Source of the DNA: Burkholderia ubonensis subsp. mesacidophila
GTDB lineage: Bacteria > Pseudomonadota > Gammaproteobacteria > Burkholderiales > Burkholderiaceae
Reading direction: 5' to 3'
Length of the DNA stretch: 64,000 nt
Assembly: GCF_002097715.1 (NCBI RefSeq)
Contig: NZ_CP020737.1
Location: forward strand, 682,001-746,000
The position numbers and the translations under genes were made by a program. Positions 24,430 through 34,639 of this stretch are shown one piece after another. How positions within the stretch are numbered: the stretch's first letter is position 1; every line of letters begins with the position of its first letter. The notes below the pieces were generated by a model that was not told the DNA's origin, ran no database searches, and worked only from the letters and a program-made list of their open reading frames with translations.

Positions 24430-25383
24430 ATGGAACTGAAATGGCTCGAAGACTTCGTCTCGCTCGCGGAGACGCGCAGCTTTAGCCGGTCCGCCGAACT
24501 GCGGCATGTGTCGCAGCCGGCGTTCTCGCGCCGCATCCAGGCGCTCGAGGCGTGGCTCGCGACCGAACTGATCGATCGTTCGGTCTATCCGACCCGCCTC
24601 ACGCAGGCCGGCCAGATCTTCTACGAGCAGGCGCTGACGATGCTGTCGCAGGCCCACGAGGCGAGGACACTGTTGCGCGGCCACGTCGGCGCGCCGGTGC
24701 CGACGATCGAGTTCGCGGTGCCGCATACGCTGTCGCTCACCTATTTCCCGCGCTGGCTGCAGCGCATCGAGGCGAAGATGGGGCCGGTTCACACGCGGCT
24801 GCGCGCGCTGAACGTGCACGACGCGGTGCTGTCGCTCGTCGAGGGCGGCTGCGATCTCGTGATGGGCTATCACCATCCGAGCCACCCGGTCGCGCTCGAC
24901 CCCGCGCGCTACGACATGCTGACGCTCGGCAGCGAGCCGATCAGCCCGTTCTCGGCGCCGGGCCGCGCGGGGCGGCCGCGCTACACGCTGCCGGGCGCGG
25001 CCGATGCGCGCGTGCCGTACCTGTCGTATACGCCGAACGCGTATCTCGGCCGGATGACCGAGGTGATCATCGCGAACGCGCCGACGCCGCTGTTCCTCGA
25101 CCGCGTATACGAAACCGACATGGCGGAAGGGCTGAAGGCGATGGCGCTCGCCGGCCACGGCATCGCGTTCCTGCCGCACAGCGCGGTCGAGGACGCGGTC
25201 GCGGGCGGCCGGCTGATCCGGCTCGATCGCGCGGTGCGCGGCGGCGCGTATCCGTTCACGCTGACGATGGAGATCCGGCTGTACTGCGACAAGCTCGCGC
25301 TGCAGGGCGACGAGCCGCGGCAGAAGCTGGTGCGGGCGCTGTGGGACGTGGTGAGCGACGAGCTGCGCGAGGCGGCGGGCTGA
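24430..25383 (+). CDS. LysR family regulator (HypT/YjiE-like N-terminus)
   Basis: A 317-residue LysR protein. The winged helix-turn-helix spans roughly residues 1-60, with DFVSLAETRSFSRSAELRHV and the recognition helix SQPAFSRRIQALEAWL; a periplasmic-binding-like effector domain starts near 90. The N-terminal MELKWLEDFVSLAETRSFS resembles the HypT/YjiE subgroup. It lies upstream of gdhA in the same direction and divergent from narK, so it may control either; an inverted repeat in the 198-bp gap to gdhA is a candidate binding site. Confidence 0.88.
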   Translation: MELKWLEDFVSLAETRSFSRSAELRHVSQPAFSRRIQALEAWLATELIDRSVYPTRLTQAGQIFYEQALTMLSQAHEARTLLRGHVGAPVPTIEFAVPHTLSLTYFPRWLQRIEAKMGPVHTRLRALNVHDAVLSLVEGGCDLVMGYHHPSHPVALDPARYDMLTLGSEPISPFSAPGRAGRPRYTLPGAADARVPYLSYTPNAYLGRMTEVIIANAPTPLFLDRVYETDMAEGLKAMALAGHGIAFLPHSAVEDAVAGGRLIRLDRAVRGGAYPFTLTMEIRLYCDKLALQGDEPRQKLVRALWDVVSDELREAAG

Positions 25384-25450
25384 TATGACTCCCGCACGGC
25401 CGACACGATTTTCGGCGCACCGGATGCAGGGCCGATCGCGGCCGTTCTTG

Positions 25451-25473
25451 CGCAAATCGACCGCGTATTTGCG
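25451..25473. promoter_or_regulatory. Inverted repeat upstream of gdhA
   Basis: CGCAAAT-N9-ATTTGCG is a perfect 7-bp inverted repeat in an A/T-rich gap between the LysR gene and gdhA. The half-site spacing is compatible with a LysR-type box (T-N11-A form), but no other copy is available for comparison. Confidence 0.35.
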
Positions 25474-25581
25474 AAAAATCGCGATCATGCAGGAAACGCA
25501 TAATCGAATAAGCAAACGGCATTGGATTAAAGAAACGGGTTTTTCGACAATGTGCGCCATCCGTTGACCGTTGGAGAATCC

Positions 25582-26868
25582 ATGTCTTCGCAACAGCAGT
25601 CCATCCCGTCCTACTTGCACGCCGACGATCTCGGCCCGTGGGGCAACTACCTTCAGCAAGTCGATCGCGTCGCGCCGTACCTCGGTTCGCTGTCGCGCTG
25701 GCTCGAAACGCTGAAGCGTCCGAAGCGCATCCTGGTCGTCGACGTGCCGATCGAGCTCGACAACGGCACCGTCGCGCACTTCGAGGGCTATCGCGTGCAG
25801 CACAACGTGTCGCGCGGCCCGGGCAAGGGCGGCGTGCGTTACCACCAGGACGTGACGCTGTCGGAAGTGATGGCGCTGTCCGCGTGGATGTCGGTGAAGA
25901 ACGCCGCAGTGAACGTGCCGTACGGCGGCGCGAAGGGCGGCATCCGCGTCGACCCGCGCAAGCTGTCGCGTGGTGAGCTCGAGCGCGTGACGCGCCGCTA
26001 CACCAGCGAAATCGGCATCATCATCGGCCCGAACACCGACATTCCGGCGCCGGACGTCAACACCAACGAACAGGTGATGGCGTGGATGATGGACACGTAC
26101 TCGATGAACCAGGGCCAGACGGCCACCGGCGTCGTGACCGGCAAGCCGATCTCGCTCGGCGGTTCGCTCGGCCGCAAGGAAGCAACGGGCCGCGGCGTGT
26201 TCGTCGTCGGCTCCGAAGCGGCGAAGAAGAAGGGTCTCGAAATCGCCGGCGCGCGCATCGCGGTGCAGGGCTTCGGCAACGTCGGCGGCATCGCGGCGAA
26301 GCTGTTCCAGGAAGCGGGCGCGAAGGTGATCGCGGTGCAGGATCACACCGGCACGATCTACCAGCCGGCCGGCCTCGACGCGAACAAGCTGCTCGACCAC
26401 GTGGCCCGCACGGGCGGCGTCGCGGGCTTCGAGGGCTCGGAGCCGATGCCGAACGACGAGTTCTGGACGGTCGAGACCGACATCCTGATCCCGGCGGCGC
26501 TGGAAAACCAGATCACCGAGAAGAACGCAGCGAAGATCCGCACCAAGATCATCGTCGAAGGCGCGAACGGCCCGACGACGACCGCGGCGGACGACATCCT
26601 GACCGCGAACGGCGTGCTGGTGATCCCGGACGTGATCGCGAACGCGGGCGGCGTGACCGTGTCGTACTTCGAGTGGGTGCAGGACTTCTCGAGCTTCTTC
26701 TGGACGGAAGACGAGATCAACCACCGTCTGGAGCGCGTGATGCGCGAAGCGTTCGCCGGCGTGTGGGCGGTCGCGGAAGAGCACAAGGTGTCGGTGCGTA
26801 CCGCGGCGTTCATCGTCGCGTGCAAGCGGATCCTGATGGCGCGCGAAATGCGCGGCCTGTACCCCTGA
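25582..26868 (+). CDS. gdhA: Glutamate dehydrogenase
   Basis: Interconverts glutamate and 2-oxoglutarate plus ammonium. The 428-residue hexameric-type enzyme has [13 protein letters not shown] near 80, the catalytic-lysine motif [13 protein letters not shown] near 113 and the Rossmann motif [15 protein letters not shown] near 230. The ATG with TGGAGA upstream is preferred over a longer in-frame start. Size and sequence resemble NAD(P)-dependent enzymes of the short type; cofactor preference cannot be read with confidence. It precedes the glutamate transporter genes. Confidence 0.96.
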   Translation: MSSQQQSIPSYLHADDLGPWGNYLQQVDRVAPYLGSLSRWLETLKRPKRILVVDVPIELDNGTVAHFEGYRVQHNVSRGPGKGGVRYHQDVTLSEVMALSAWMSVKNAAVNVPYGGAKGGIRVDPRKLSRGELERVTRRYTSEIGIIIGPNTDIPAPDVNTNEQVMAWMMDTYSMNQGQTATGVVTGKPISLGGSLGRKEATGRGVFVVGSEAAKKKGLEIAGARIAVQGFGNVGGIAAKLFQEAGAKVIAVQDHTGTIYQPAGLDANKLLDHVARTGGVAGFEGSEPMPNDEFWTVETDILIPAALENQITEKNAAKIRTKIIVEGANGPTTTAADDILTANGVLVIPDVIANAGGVTVSYFEWVQDFSSFFWTEDEINHRLERVMREAFAGVWAVAEEHKVSVRTAAFIVACKRILMAREMRGLYP

Positions 26869-26925
26869 TCGACTGACTTCGATCAGAACATGGCGCAATC
26901 CACCCGATTGCGACCATGACCCCCC

Positions 26926-26955
26926 GCGGGCGGCACCGGATCCGGTGCCGCCCGC
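26926..26955. repeat. Perfect 30-bp palindrome between gdhA and gltI
   Basis: GCGGGCGGCACCGGA at 26926-26940 is followed at once by its exact reverse complement, with no spacer and no T run. It could form a stable hairpin in the gdhA 3' end (mRNA stabiliser or weak terminator) or a DNA-level protein site. Confidence 0.6.
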
Positions 26956-27087
26956 TTGCGCATTCGGGCGCCCGGAGCCGGGAGGACGGCTTCGCACGGG
27001 GCGCGCCGCAGTGCGGAAAACAACCAGTACTTTCAGAAAAATTACTTTGATACACTGGCGCGGGTTTTAGCCAAGGAGATGAACAAA

Positions 27088-27981
27088 ATGAAATACCACA
27101 AGGCAATCCTGATGGCCGCGGCGCTGTGTGCGTTCGCAAGCGGCGCGCATGCGCAGGAGACCGGCACGCTGAAGAAAATCAAGGACACGGGCGTGATCGC
27201 GCTGGGACACCGCGAATCGTCGATCCCGTTCTCCTACTACGACGAAAAGCAGCAAGTCGTCGGCTATTCGCGCGACTTCCAGCTGAAGGTCGTCGACGCG
27301 GTGAAGAAGAAGCTGAACCTGCCGAATCTGCAGGTGAAGAACATCCCGGTCACGTCGCAGAACCGCATTCCGCTCGTGCAGAACGGCACGGTCGACATCG
27401 AGTGCGGCTCGACGACCAACAATGCCGAACGCCAGCAGCAGGCCGCGTTCTCGGACACGATCTTCGTGATCGGCACGCGCCTGATGGCGAACAAGAGCGC
27501 GGGCATCAAGGATTTCGCGGACCTGAAGGGAAAGACCGTCGTGACGACGGCGGGCACGACGTCCGAGCGTCTGCTGCGCAAGATGAACAACGACAAGCAG
27601 ATGGGCATGAACATCATCAGCGCGAAGGATCACGGCGATTCGTTCAATACGCTGGAATCGGGCCGCGCGGTGGCGTTCATGATGGACGACGCGCTGCTTG
27701 CGGGCGAGCGCGCGAAGGCGAAGAAGCCGGACGAATGGGTGATCGTCGGCACGCCGCAGTCGCAGGAAGCCTATGGCTGCATGATGCGCAAGGGCGACAC
27801 GGAGTTCAAGAAGGTCGTCGACGACGCGATCGCGCAGGTCGAGAAGTCGGGAGAGGCCGCGAAGATCTACTCGAAGTGGTTTGAAAACCCGATCCCGCCG
27901 AAGGGGCTGAACCTGAAGTTCCCGCTCTCCGATGCGATGAAGAATCTCTACGCGAACCCGAACGACAAGGCCCTCGACTGA
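27088..27981 (+). CDS. gltI: Glutamate/aspartate ABC transporter periplasmic binding protein
   Basis: Captures glutamate or aspartate in the periplasm for the GltJKL permease. A Sec signal peptide (about residues 1-22, ending AHAQ) precedes a family-3 solute-binding domain with LKKIKDTGVIALGHRESSIPFSYY split by standard spacing. AAGGAG decides the start: it lies 9 nt before this ATG but directly abuts an earlier one. The 297-residue length is normal. A stem-loop with a T run separates it from gltJ. Confidence 0.94.
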   Translation: MKYHKAILMAAALCAFASGAHAQETGTLKKIKDTGVIALGHRESSIPFSYYDEKQQVVGYSRDFQLKVVDAVKKKLNLPNLQVKNIPVTSQNRIPLVQNGTVDIECGSTTNNAERQQQAAFSDTIFVIGTRLMANKSAGIKDFADLKGKTVVTTAGTTSERLLRKMNNDKQMGMNIISAKDHGDSFNTLESGRAVAFMMDDALLAGERAKAKKPDEWVIVGTPQSQEAYGCMMRKGDTEFKKVVDDAIAQVEKSGEAAKIYSKWFENPIPPKGLNLKFPLSDAMKNLYANPNDKALD

Positions 27982-28014
27982 CCACGCGTCCGTTGAAGCA
28001 GAGTTGACGCTGAC

Positions 28015-28050
28015 GAAACGGAAGAGGCCACGCTTCTTCCGTTTCTTTTT
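28015..28050 (+). terminator. Attenuator-like hairpin between gltI and gltJ
   Basis: GAAACGGAAGA (28015-28025) pairs with TCTTCCGTTTC (28035-28045), an 11-bp stem with a 9-nt loop, followed directly by TTTTT. It lies inside an operon, where partial termination would leave more binding-protein mRNA than permease mRNA; the hairpin could also protect the gltI message from 3' decay. Confidence 0.72.
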
Positions 28051-28065
28051 GCAGGAGTCTTGTCC

Positions 28066-28806
28066 ATGTCATACCACTGGAACTGGGGCATCTTCCTGAG
28101 CCCCGTATCGACCGGCGAGCCGACCACTTACTTCGGATGGCTGATGTCCGGGTTCTGGGTGACGCTCAAGGTGTCGCTCACCGCCTGGGTGATCGCGCTG
28201 ATCGTCGGCTCGCTGTTCGGCGTGCTGCGCACCGTGCCGAACAAATGGCTGTCGGCGCTCGGCACGGTCTACGTGTCGATCTTCCGGAACATCCCGCTGA
28301 TCGTGCAGTTCTTCGTCTGGTACCTCGTCGTGCCGGAACTGCTGCCGCCGTCGATCGGCACCTGGATCAAGCAGTTGCCGCCCGGCACGCAGTTCTTCAC
28401 CGCGTCGATCGTCTGTCTCGGCCTGTTCACGGGCGCGCGCGTGTGCGAGCAGGTGCGCTCGGGCATCAACGCGCTGCCGAGGGGCCAGCGCGCCGCCGGG
28501 CTCGCGATGGGCTTCACGCAGTGGCAGACGTACCGCTACGTGCTGCTGCCGGTCGCGTACCGGATCATCGTGCCGCCGCTCACGTCGGAATTCCTGAACA
28601 TCTTCAAGAATTCCGCGGTCGCGTCGACGATCGGCCTGCTCGACCTGTCCGCGCAGGCGCGCCAGCTCGTCGACTACACCGCGCAGACGTATGAATCGTT
28701 CATTGCCGTCACGCTCGCGTACGTGGTCATCAACCTCGTCGTGATGGCGTTCATGCGCTGGGTCGAAAGCAAGTCCCGGCTGCCCGGCTATATCGGAGGC
28801 AAGTGA
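28066..28806 (+). CDS. gltJ: Glutamate/aspartate ABC transporter permease GltJ
   Basis: Inner-membrane permease subunit of the His/Glu/Gln/opine type, 246 residues. It has several hydrophobic segments and the EAA loop region around residue 140 ([19 protein letters not shown]), which contacts the ATPase. A CAGGAG ribosome site favours this ATG over an upstream TTG. Its stop overlaps the gltK start by one base. Confidence 0.93.
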   Translation: MSYHWNWGIFLSPVSTGEPTTYFGWLMSGFWVTLKVSLTAWVIALIVGSLFGVLRTVPNKWLSALGTVYVSIFRNIPLIVQFFVWYLVVPELLPPSIGTWIKQLPPGTQFFTASIVCLGLFTGARVCEQVRSGINALPRGQRAAGLAMGFTQWQTYRYVLLPVAYRIIVPPLTSEFLNIFKNSAVASTIGLLDLSAQARQLVDYTAQTYESFIAVTLAYVVINLVVMAFMRWVESKSRLPGYIGGK

Positions 28807-29483
28807 TGCATCAGTTCGACTGGAGTAGCATTCCCGGCGCGCTGCCGACGCTCTGGACGGGCGCGATCATCACGTTCCAGATCACGGCGCTCGCGATCGT
28901 CGTCGGCATCGTCTGGGGCACGCTGCTCGCGCTGATGCGGCTGTCGGGCGTCAAGCCGCTCGCGTGGTTCGCGCAGGGCTACGTGACGGTGTTCCGCTCG
29001 ATCCCGCTCGTGATGGTGCTGCTGTGGTTCTTCCTGATCGTGCCGCAGCTGCTGCAGGGCGTGCTCGGGCTGTCGCCGACGATCGACATCCGGCTCGCGT
29101 CGGCGATGGTCGCGTTCTCGTTGTTCGAGGCCGCGTATTATTCCGAGATCATCCGCGCCGGCATCCAGGCGGTGCCGCGCGGGCAGGTGAACGCTGCGTT
29201 CGCGCTCGGCATGAACTATGCGCAGGCGATGCGCCTCGTGATCCTGCCGCAGGCCTTCCGCGCGATGGTGCCGCTGCTGCTCACGCAGGCGATCGTGCTG
29301 TTCCAGGACACGTCGCTCGTCTACGTGATCAGCCTTGCGGACTTCTTCCGCACGGCCGCCAACATCGGCGATCGCGACGGCACGAGCGTCGAGATGATCC
29401 TGTTCGCGGGTGCATGCTACTTCGTGATTTGCACGGTGGCGTCCGCCCTCGTCAAAGGTCTCCAGAAAAAGGTCACAAGATGA
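28806..29483 (+). CDS. gltK: Glutamate/aspartate ABC transporter permease GltK
   Basis: Second permease subunit, 225 residues, forming a heterodimer with GltJ. The EAA loop lies near residues 115-135 ([20 protein letters not shown]). Translation is probably coupled: GGAGG in the end of gltJ serves as the ribosome site, and the ATG shares a base with the gltJ stop. It overlaps gltL by four bases. Confidence 0.93.
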   Translation: MHQFDWSSIPGALPTLWTGAIITFQITALAIVVGIVWGTLLALMRLSGVKPLAWFAQGYVTVFRSIPLVMVLLWFFLIVPQLLQGVLGLSPTIDIRLASAMVAFSLFEAAYYSEIIRAGIQAVPRGQVNAAFALGMNYAQAMRLVILPQAFRAMVPLLLTQAIVLFQDTSLVYVISLADFFRTAANIGDRDGTSVEMILFAGACYFVICTVASALVKGLQKKVTR

Positions 29484-30205
29484 TTTCCATCAAGAACGTT
29501 TCCAAGTGGTACGGCCAGTTTCAGGTCCTCACCGACTGCACGACCGAGGTCAAGAAAGGCGAGGTGGTCGTCGTCTGCGGTCCGTCGGGTTCGGGCAAGT
29601 CGACGCTGATCAAGACCGTGAACGGCCTCGAGCCGTTCCAGCAGGGCGAGATCCTCGTCAACGGCCAGTCGGTCGGCGACAAGAAGACGAACCTGTCGAA
29701 GCTGCGCTCGAAGGTCGGGATGGTGTTCCAGCACTTCGAGCTGTTCCCGCACCTGTCGATCACCGAGAACCTGACGCTCGCGCAGATCAAGGTGCTCGGC
29801 CGCGGCAAGGACGAGGCGGCCGAGAAGGGCATGAAGCTGCTCGACCGCGTCGGCCTGAAGGCGCACGCGCACAAGTATCCGGGCCAGCTGTCGGGCGGCC
29901 AGCAGCAGCGGGTCGCGATCGCGCGCGCGCTGTCGATGGACCCGATCGCGATGCTGTTCGACGAACCGACATCGGCGCTCGATCCCGAGATGATCAACGA
30001 GGTGCTCGACGTGATGGTCGAACTCGCGAAGGAAGGGATGACGATGATGGTCGTCACGCACGAGATGGGCTTCGCGAAGAAGGTCGCGCACCGCGTGATC
30101 TTCATGGACAAGGGCGCGATCGTCGAGGACGACCGCAAGGAAGACTTCTTCGCGAATCCGCGGTCGGACCGCGCGAAGGACTTCCTCGCGAAGATCCTGC
30201 ACTGA
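29480..30205 (+). CDS. gltL: Glutamate/aspartate ABC transporter ATPase GltL
   Basis: Cytoplasmic ATPase of the polar amino-acid ABC transporter, 241 residues. The Walker A motif GPSGSGKST lies near residue 34, the Q-loop region [11 protein letters not shown] near 80, the ABC signature LSGGQQQR near 137 and Walker [14 protein letters not shown] near 158. The start overlaps the gltK stop as ATGA. A strong terminator follows. Confidence 0.96.
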   Translation: MISIKNVSKWYGQFQVLTDCTTEVKKGEVVVVCGPSGSGKSTLIKTVNGLEPFQQGEILVNGQSVGDKKTNLSKLRSKVGMVFQHFELFPHLSITENLTLAQIKVLGRGKDEAAEKGMKLLDRVGLKAHAHKYPGQLSGGQQQRVAIARALSMDPIAMLFDEPTSALDPEMINEVLDVMVELAKEGMTMMVVTHEMGFAKKVAHRVIFMDKGAIVEDDRKEDFFANPRSDRAKDFLAKILH

Positions 30206-30251
30206 GGCGGGCAGGGCGGCGGGGCCGTCCTTCGCATGCCGCTGCAAACGG

Positions 30252-30281
30252 AAACGCCCGGCGCTGCCGGGCGTTTTTTTC
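30252..30281 (+). terminator. Intrinsic terminator after gltL
   Basis: AACGCCCGGC and GCCGGGCGTT form a perfect 10-bp stem around GCT and are followed by seven T residues. It ends the gltIJKL operon and faces the convergent amidotransferase gene. Confidence 0.92.
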
Positions 30282-30305
30282 GTCTCCGCGTGTCGGGCCG
30301 CGGGT

Positions 30306-31214
30306 TCAGAAGTCGAACGCGTCTTCGCTGACGTCCGCCTCGACGGCCGGCAACGGCCGCGCGGGCGCGGACGCCGACGCCGACGCGTCGAGCGCCGGGT
30401 TGCGCAGCTTCTCGAGCACGGCGGGCGGCACCGGGATCTGCATTCGCGCGGCGACGTCGCCGCACTGGAACATGATCAGCTCGCCCGGCTCGAACGAGGT
30501 CCACACTTCGTTGTCGGTGAGCGGCTGCGTCGCGATCACCGCGACGCGGTCTTCCGGCGTCGTGTACTTCGCGAAGTCGATCGACAGGTCTTCGTCGACG
30601 AGGTGCGCGGTCGAGAACGGCCAGCGGCGCACGATGTAGTGCAGCCGCGTCGAGCAGTGCGCGAACAGCGCCTGGCCGTTCGACATCAGGAAGTTGAACA
30701 CGCCGTGGTCGGTGATGCCGCGGGTCAGCTCGCCGACCCGCTCGAACAGCTCGGGCAGCGGCGGCTGCGCGCCGGGGAACGCTTCGCGCAGCCCCTGCAT
30801 CAGCACGCAGAACGCGCGTTCGCTGTCGGTTGTGCCGACCGGGTGATAGACGCTGCCTTCCATGTCAGGCGCGTAGTCCTGCAGGTCGCCGTTATGCGCG
30901 AAGATCCAGTGCCGGCCCCACAGCTCGCGCATGAACGGGTGGCTGTTCTCGAGCAGGATATGGCCCTGCGTCGCCTTGCGGATGTGCGCGATCGTGTTCT
31001 TCGACTTGATCGGGTAGCGCTTGACCATTTCGGCGATCGGCGACGTGGCCGATGCCTGGTGATCGATGAACAAGCGGCAGGCCTTGTCCTCGAAGAAGGC
31101 GATGCCCCAGCCGTCGGCATGGTGGTCGGTGAGCCCGCCCCGGGCCGCGAAACCGGTGAACGAGAATGTGACGTCCGTCGGCGCGGCGCAGTTCATTCCT
31201 AGGAGTTGGCACAT
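30306..31214 (-). CDS. Class II glutamine amidotransferase (YafJ-like)
   Basis: Predicted Ntn-type glutamine amidotransferase of 302 residues, related to E. coli YafJ. The chosen ATG gives MCQLLGMNCAAP, placing the catalytic cysteine at position 2 as in this family; longer starts upstream would bury it. GLTDHHADGWGIAFFE, HNGDL and the Thr/Ser-Glu region TTDSERAF are further family features. The nitrogen acceptor is not known. It is divergent from pyrC across an A/T-rich gap of about 210 bp. Confidence 0.88.
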   Translation of the reverse strand: MCQLLGMNCAAPTDVTFSFTGFAARGGLTDHHADGWGIAFFEDKACRLFIDHQASATSPIAEMVKRYPIKSKNTIAHIRKATQGHILLENSHPFMRELWGRHWIFAHNGDLQDYAPDMEGSVYHPVGTTDSERAFCVLMQGLREAFPGAQPPLPELFERVGELTRGITDHGVFNFLMSNGQALFAHCSTRLHYIVRRWPFSTAHLVDEDLSIDFAKYTTPEDRVAVIATQPLTDNEVWTSFEPGELIMFQCGDVAARMQIPVPPAVLEKLRNPALDASASASAPARPLPAVEADVSEDAFDF

Positions 31215-31426
31215 TTTACTTGGGACGGCAGGCTGAAGCGGGTAGCGGACCAGTTGGGACCGGGTGAACCCCGGTACAATATATGGTTCTAGCATATCAC
31301 CGAGCCAACAGCGGTAAAAAGCGGATTCCGCCGACAAACGGCTCCGTGTTGCGGTTAGCCGTCAGCCGGCCCGCGCCGGCGGCATCCGGCACCGTTTTCC
31401 CGTTTCCGTTCCTCACGACGCCTCCT

Positions 31427-32491
31427 ATGACTGCCTCGAACGCTTCCTCCCCGGCGACGCTGACGCTCGCCCGTCCCGACGACTGGCACCTGCACGTTCG
31501 CGACGGCGACATGCTGGCCGCCGTGCTGCCGCACACCGCGCGCCAGTTCGGCCGCGCGATCATCATGCCGAACCTGAAGCCGCCCGTGACGACCACCGCG
31601 CAGGCGCACGCGTACCGCGAGCGGATCCTGGCCGCGGTGCCGGCCGGCGTGACGTTCGAGCCGCTGATGACGCTGTACCTGACCGACAACACCCCGCCCG
31701 ACGAGATCCGCCGCGCGCGCGAAAGCGGCTTCGTGCACGGCGTAAAGCTGTATCCGGCGGGCGCGACGACCAATTCGGACCACGGCGTGACCGATCTCGC
31801 GAAATGCGCGAAGACGCTGGAGGCGATGCAGGAAGCCGGGATGCCGCTGCTCGTGCACGGCGAGGTGACCGACGCGTCGATCGACCTGTTCGACCGCGAG
31901 AAGGTCTTCATCGACCGCGTGATGACGCCGCTGCGCCGCGATTTCCCGGGCCTGAAGGTCGTGTTCGAGCACATCACGACGAAGGACGCGGCCGACTACG
32001 TGCGCGACGCCGACGCGGCGCCGGGCCTGATCGGCGCGACGATCACCGCGCATCACCTGCTGTACAACCGCAACGCGATCTTCGTCGGCGGGATTCGCCC
32101 GCATTACTACTGCCTGCCGGTGCTCAAGCGCGAGACGCACCGCGTCGCGCTCGTCGAGGCGGCGACCTCGGGCAACCCGCGCTTCTTCCTCGGCACCGAC
32201 AGCGCGCCGCATGCGCGCAACGCGAAGGAAGCCGCGTGCGGCTGCGCGGGCTGCTACACGGCGCTGCACGCGCTCGAGCTGTATGCGGAGGCGTTCGACA
32301 ACGCCGGCGCGCTCGACAAGCTCGAAGGCTTCGCGAGCTTCTACGGCGCGGATTTCTACGGCCTTCCGCGTGCGACCGAGACGGTCACGCTGCGCCGCGA
32401 GCCGTGGGAGCTGCCGCTCGAGATCCTCGCGGGCGACACGCCGGTCGTGCCGCTGCGCGCGGGCGAATCGATCGGCTGGAAACTCGCGTGA
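31427..32491 (+). CDS. pyrC: Dihydroorotase (class II)
   Basis: Third step of pyrimidine synthesis, cyclising carbamoyl-aspartate. The 354-residue zinc enzyme has [10 protein letters not shown] near residue 20 (two zinc-binding His), the carboxylated-lysine region [16 protein letters not shown] near 107 and HGEVTD near 145, with the catalytic Asp in LGTDSAPHA near 258. The ATG after CTCCT-rich DNA lacks a strong ribosome site, but it matches the family N-terminus. The next gene overlaps it by four bases. Confidence 0.97.
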   Translation: MTASNASSPATLTLARPDDWHLHVRDGDMLAAVLPHTARQFGRAIIMPNLKPPVTTTAQAHAYRERILAAVPAGVTFEPLMTLYLTDNTPPDEIRRARESGFVHGVKLYPAGATTNSDHGVTDLAKCAKTLEAMQEAGMPLLVHGEVTDASIDLFDREKVFIDRVMTPLRRDFPGLKVVFEHITTKDAADYVRDADAAPGLIGATITAHHLLYNRNAIFVGGIRPHYYCLPVLKRETHRVALVEAATSGNPRFFLGTDSAPHARNAKEAACGCAGCYTALHALELYAEAFDNAGALDKLEGFASFYGADFYGLPRATETVTLRREPWELPLEILAGDTPVVPLRAGESIGWKLA

Positions 32492-33372
32492 ACGCCGCGT
32501 CGCCGCACGCGGCCGGCCAGCCGGCCGACTGCGGTGCGGCGGCGTTCGCGCGGATCGACTGGTCCGCGCCGTGGCTTGCTGGCTTTGCCGCAACGGGGCG
32601 CGTCGTGCAGGCAGGCGCGCTCGACGGCGAGTCCGCGCTGCTCGCCGCGCTGAACGGCGCACTGAATGGCGCACTGAATGGCACGACGGGTGGCACGCCG
32701 CCCGTCACCGGACGCGGCGCGCCGCTGCGCTTCGTGCCGCAAGCCGACTTGCCGGCCGGCGTCGCGTACGAGACCCATATCGCCGCAACGGGCGGCGTGC
32801 CGACCCGGCACAATCTCCACGATTTCTTCAACGCGCTCGTCTGGTTCGCGTATCCGCGCATCAAGGCGGCGCTGAACGCGCGCCAGGCCGCGGCGATCGA
32901 CACGGCAGGCGGCGTCGGGCCCGTGCGCGGCGCGTTGCGCGACGCGCTGACGCTGTTCGACGAGAATGCCGCGCTGTTCGTGACGGCCGATCCGGCACTC
33001 GCCGACGCGCTGCGCGGCTTCGACTGGCGCGCGCTGCTGGTGGCCGCGCGCGACGCGTGGGGCGCGCGCTGCGAGGTGCGGCTCGTCGGGCATGCGCTGC
33101 TCGAGAAGCTCGTCGCGCCGTACAAGTCCTGTACCGCGCACACGTGGATCGTCGAAGTGAGCGACGACTATTTTTCGTGGCCGGCCGAGCGCCGGGCCGC
33201 GCACGTCGATGCGCGGGTCGCGCAGATGCTCGTGACGCGCGACCTGACGAGCCGCGATTTCGCGCCGCTGCCGGTGCTGGGCGTGCCGGGCTGGTGCGAG
33301 GCGAACGCCGATCCCGGGTTCTACGACGATTCCGCGGTGTTTCGCAGCGGGCGGCGAACGCGGCCGCTGTAA
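32488..33372 (+). CDS. DUF3025 family protein
   Basis: Protein of unknown function, 294 residues, recognised as DUF3025 by [23 protein letters not shown] sequence near residue 90-115, including [17 protein letters not shown], and by the later [22 protein letters not shown] start overlapping the pyrC stop (GTGA) is chosen because it makes a coupled unit and no better start is near. The N-terminal third contains three 12-bp direct repeats encoding LNGA-type units, which is unusual. The rnpB gene starts about 35 bp after the stop. Confidence 0.8.
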   Translation: MNAASPHAAGQPADCGAAAFARIDWSAPWLAGFAATGRVVQAGALDGESALLAALNGALNGALNGTTGGTPPVTGRGAPLRFVPQADLPAGVAYETHIAATGGVPTRHNLHDFFNALVWFAYPRIKAALNARQAAAIDTAGGVGPVRGALRDALTLFDENAALFVTADPALADALRGFDWRALLVAARDAWGARCEVRLVGHALLEKLVAPYKSCTAHTWIVEVSDDYFSWPAERRAAHVDARVAQMLVTRDLTSRDFAPLPVLGVPGWCEANADPGFYDDSAVFRSGRRTRPL

Positions 33373-33405
33373 CGGCCGGCCGCACGGTGCTAGAATGCGC
33401 GTCGC

Positions 33406-33813
<408 letters not shown>

Positions 33814-33829
33814 GCCGTTCGAATGCGAC

Positions 33830-33870
33830 AGGGCCGGCGTCTCCTTGCGGGACGCCGGCCCTTTTTCTTT
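33830..33870 (+). terminator. Intrinsic terminator after rnpB
   Basis: A 12-bp perfect stem (33830-33841 with 33851-33862) has a 9-nt loop and is followed by a T-rich tract. It ends rnpB and faces the convergent osmC-type gene. Confidence 0.9.
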
Positions 33871-33891
33871 CGGGTACCGCGCGGCGCCCGA

Positions 33892-34314
33892 TCAGCCTGC
33901 GACGATGTCGAACGAATGCGTGAGCTCGGCCGTCTTCGCGATCATGATCGACGCCGAGCAGTACTTGTCGTGCGACAGGTTGATCGCGCGCTCGACCGTC
34001 GCCGGGTTCAGGTTGCGGCCGGTGACCGTGAAGTGGAAGTGGACCTTCGTGAACACCTTCGGATCTTCGCTCGCGCGCTCGGCCTTCAGCGTGACCGAAC
34101 AGCCGGCGACTTCCTGGCGGCTCTTCTTCAGGATCAGCACGACGTCATACGCGGTGCAGCCGCCGGTGCCGAGCAGCACCATCTCCATCGGCCGCGGCGC
34201 GAGATTGTGGCCGCCGCCCTCGGGCGCGCCGTCCATCGTGACGAGGTGCCCGCTTCCGGTCTGGGCGGAAAACGCCATGCCGTCCTGACCCAACCAGCTA
34301 ACTTTGCATTCCAT
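33892..34314 (-). CDS. OsmC family protein
   Basis: Probable thiol peroxidase-like protein of the OsmC/YhfA group, 140 residues. The two conserved cysteines are seen in LLGTGGCTAYDVVLILKK near residue 50 and SHDKYCSASIMIAKT near 115. The ATG giving MECKVSWLG is preferred; the longer frame upstream is arginine-rich noise. The substrate (organic hydroperoxide or other) cannot be stated. Confidence 0.88.
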   Translation of the reverse strand: MECKVSWLGQDGMAFSAQTGSGHLVTMDGAPEGGGHNLAPRPMEMVLLGTGGCTAYDVVLILKKSRQEVAGCSVTLKAERASEDPKVFTKVHFHFTVTGRNLNPATVERAINLSHDKYCSASIMIAKTAELTHSFDIVAG

Positions 34315-34604
34315 GCTTGCGCTCCAGCGTTGCCTGATTCGAATTCGATCCGGCATTGTAGCCCGCACGGCCACGGGCGGCTGATGCGCCGCACGACGCG
34401 AATCGGCATGCGCCGACACGGGCCCCGGAATGGGGCGGGGGAACGCGAATTCCCTTGGGAATTTAGGGGTTTTGCTCTAGCCGGGTGCTGCCGGCTCGGC
34501 TCGCGTGAATCTGCAAATATTTGATTTTTAAGGGAAATTGCGATGACGGGCTTGCGGCCTCGTTATTTCGCATTATGGTTGTAGATTTCGCAATGCAAAT
34601 TTTC
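34315..34604. other. Intergenic region upstream of the candidate sRNA, with a short palindrome
   Basis: About 290 bp between the osmC-type gene and the candidate sRNA promoter, turning A/T-rich after 34500. A perfect AATTCCC-TT-GGGAATT palindrome at 34448-34463 could be a protein site or a small hairpin. Short open frames here have no ribosome site or recognisable product. Confidence 0.45.
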
Positions 34605-34633
34605 TTGTGCTGCCGGCAGCCCGTTCGTATAAT
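34605..34633 (+). promoter_or_regulatory. Strong sigma70-type promoter of candidate sRNA
   Basis: TTGTGC and a perfect TATAAT are separated by exactly 17 bp. Transcription would start near 34640. The region upstream is markedly A/T-rich, which can strengthen a promoter. Confidence 0.75.
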
Positions 34634-34639
34634 GCGACT

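Noticed and set aside
28060..28065. TTG start for gltJ two codons upstream
   Set aside because: Spacing from CAGGAG is too short; the ATG at 28066 is better placed.
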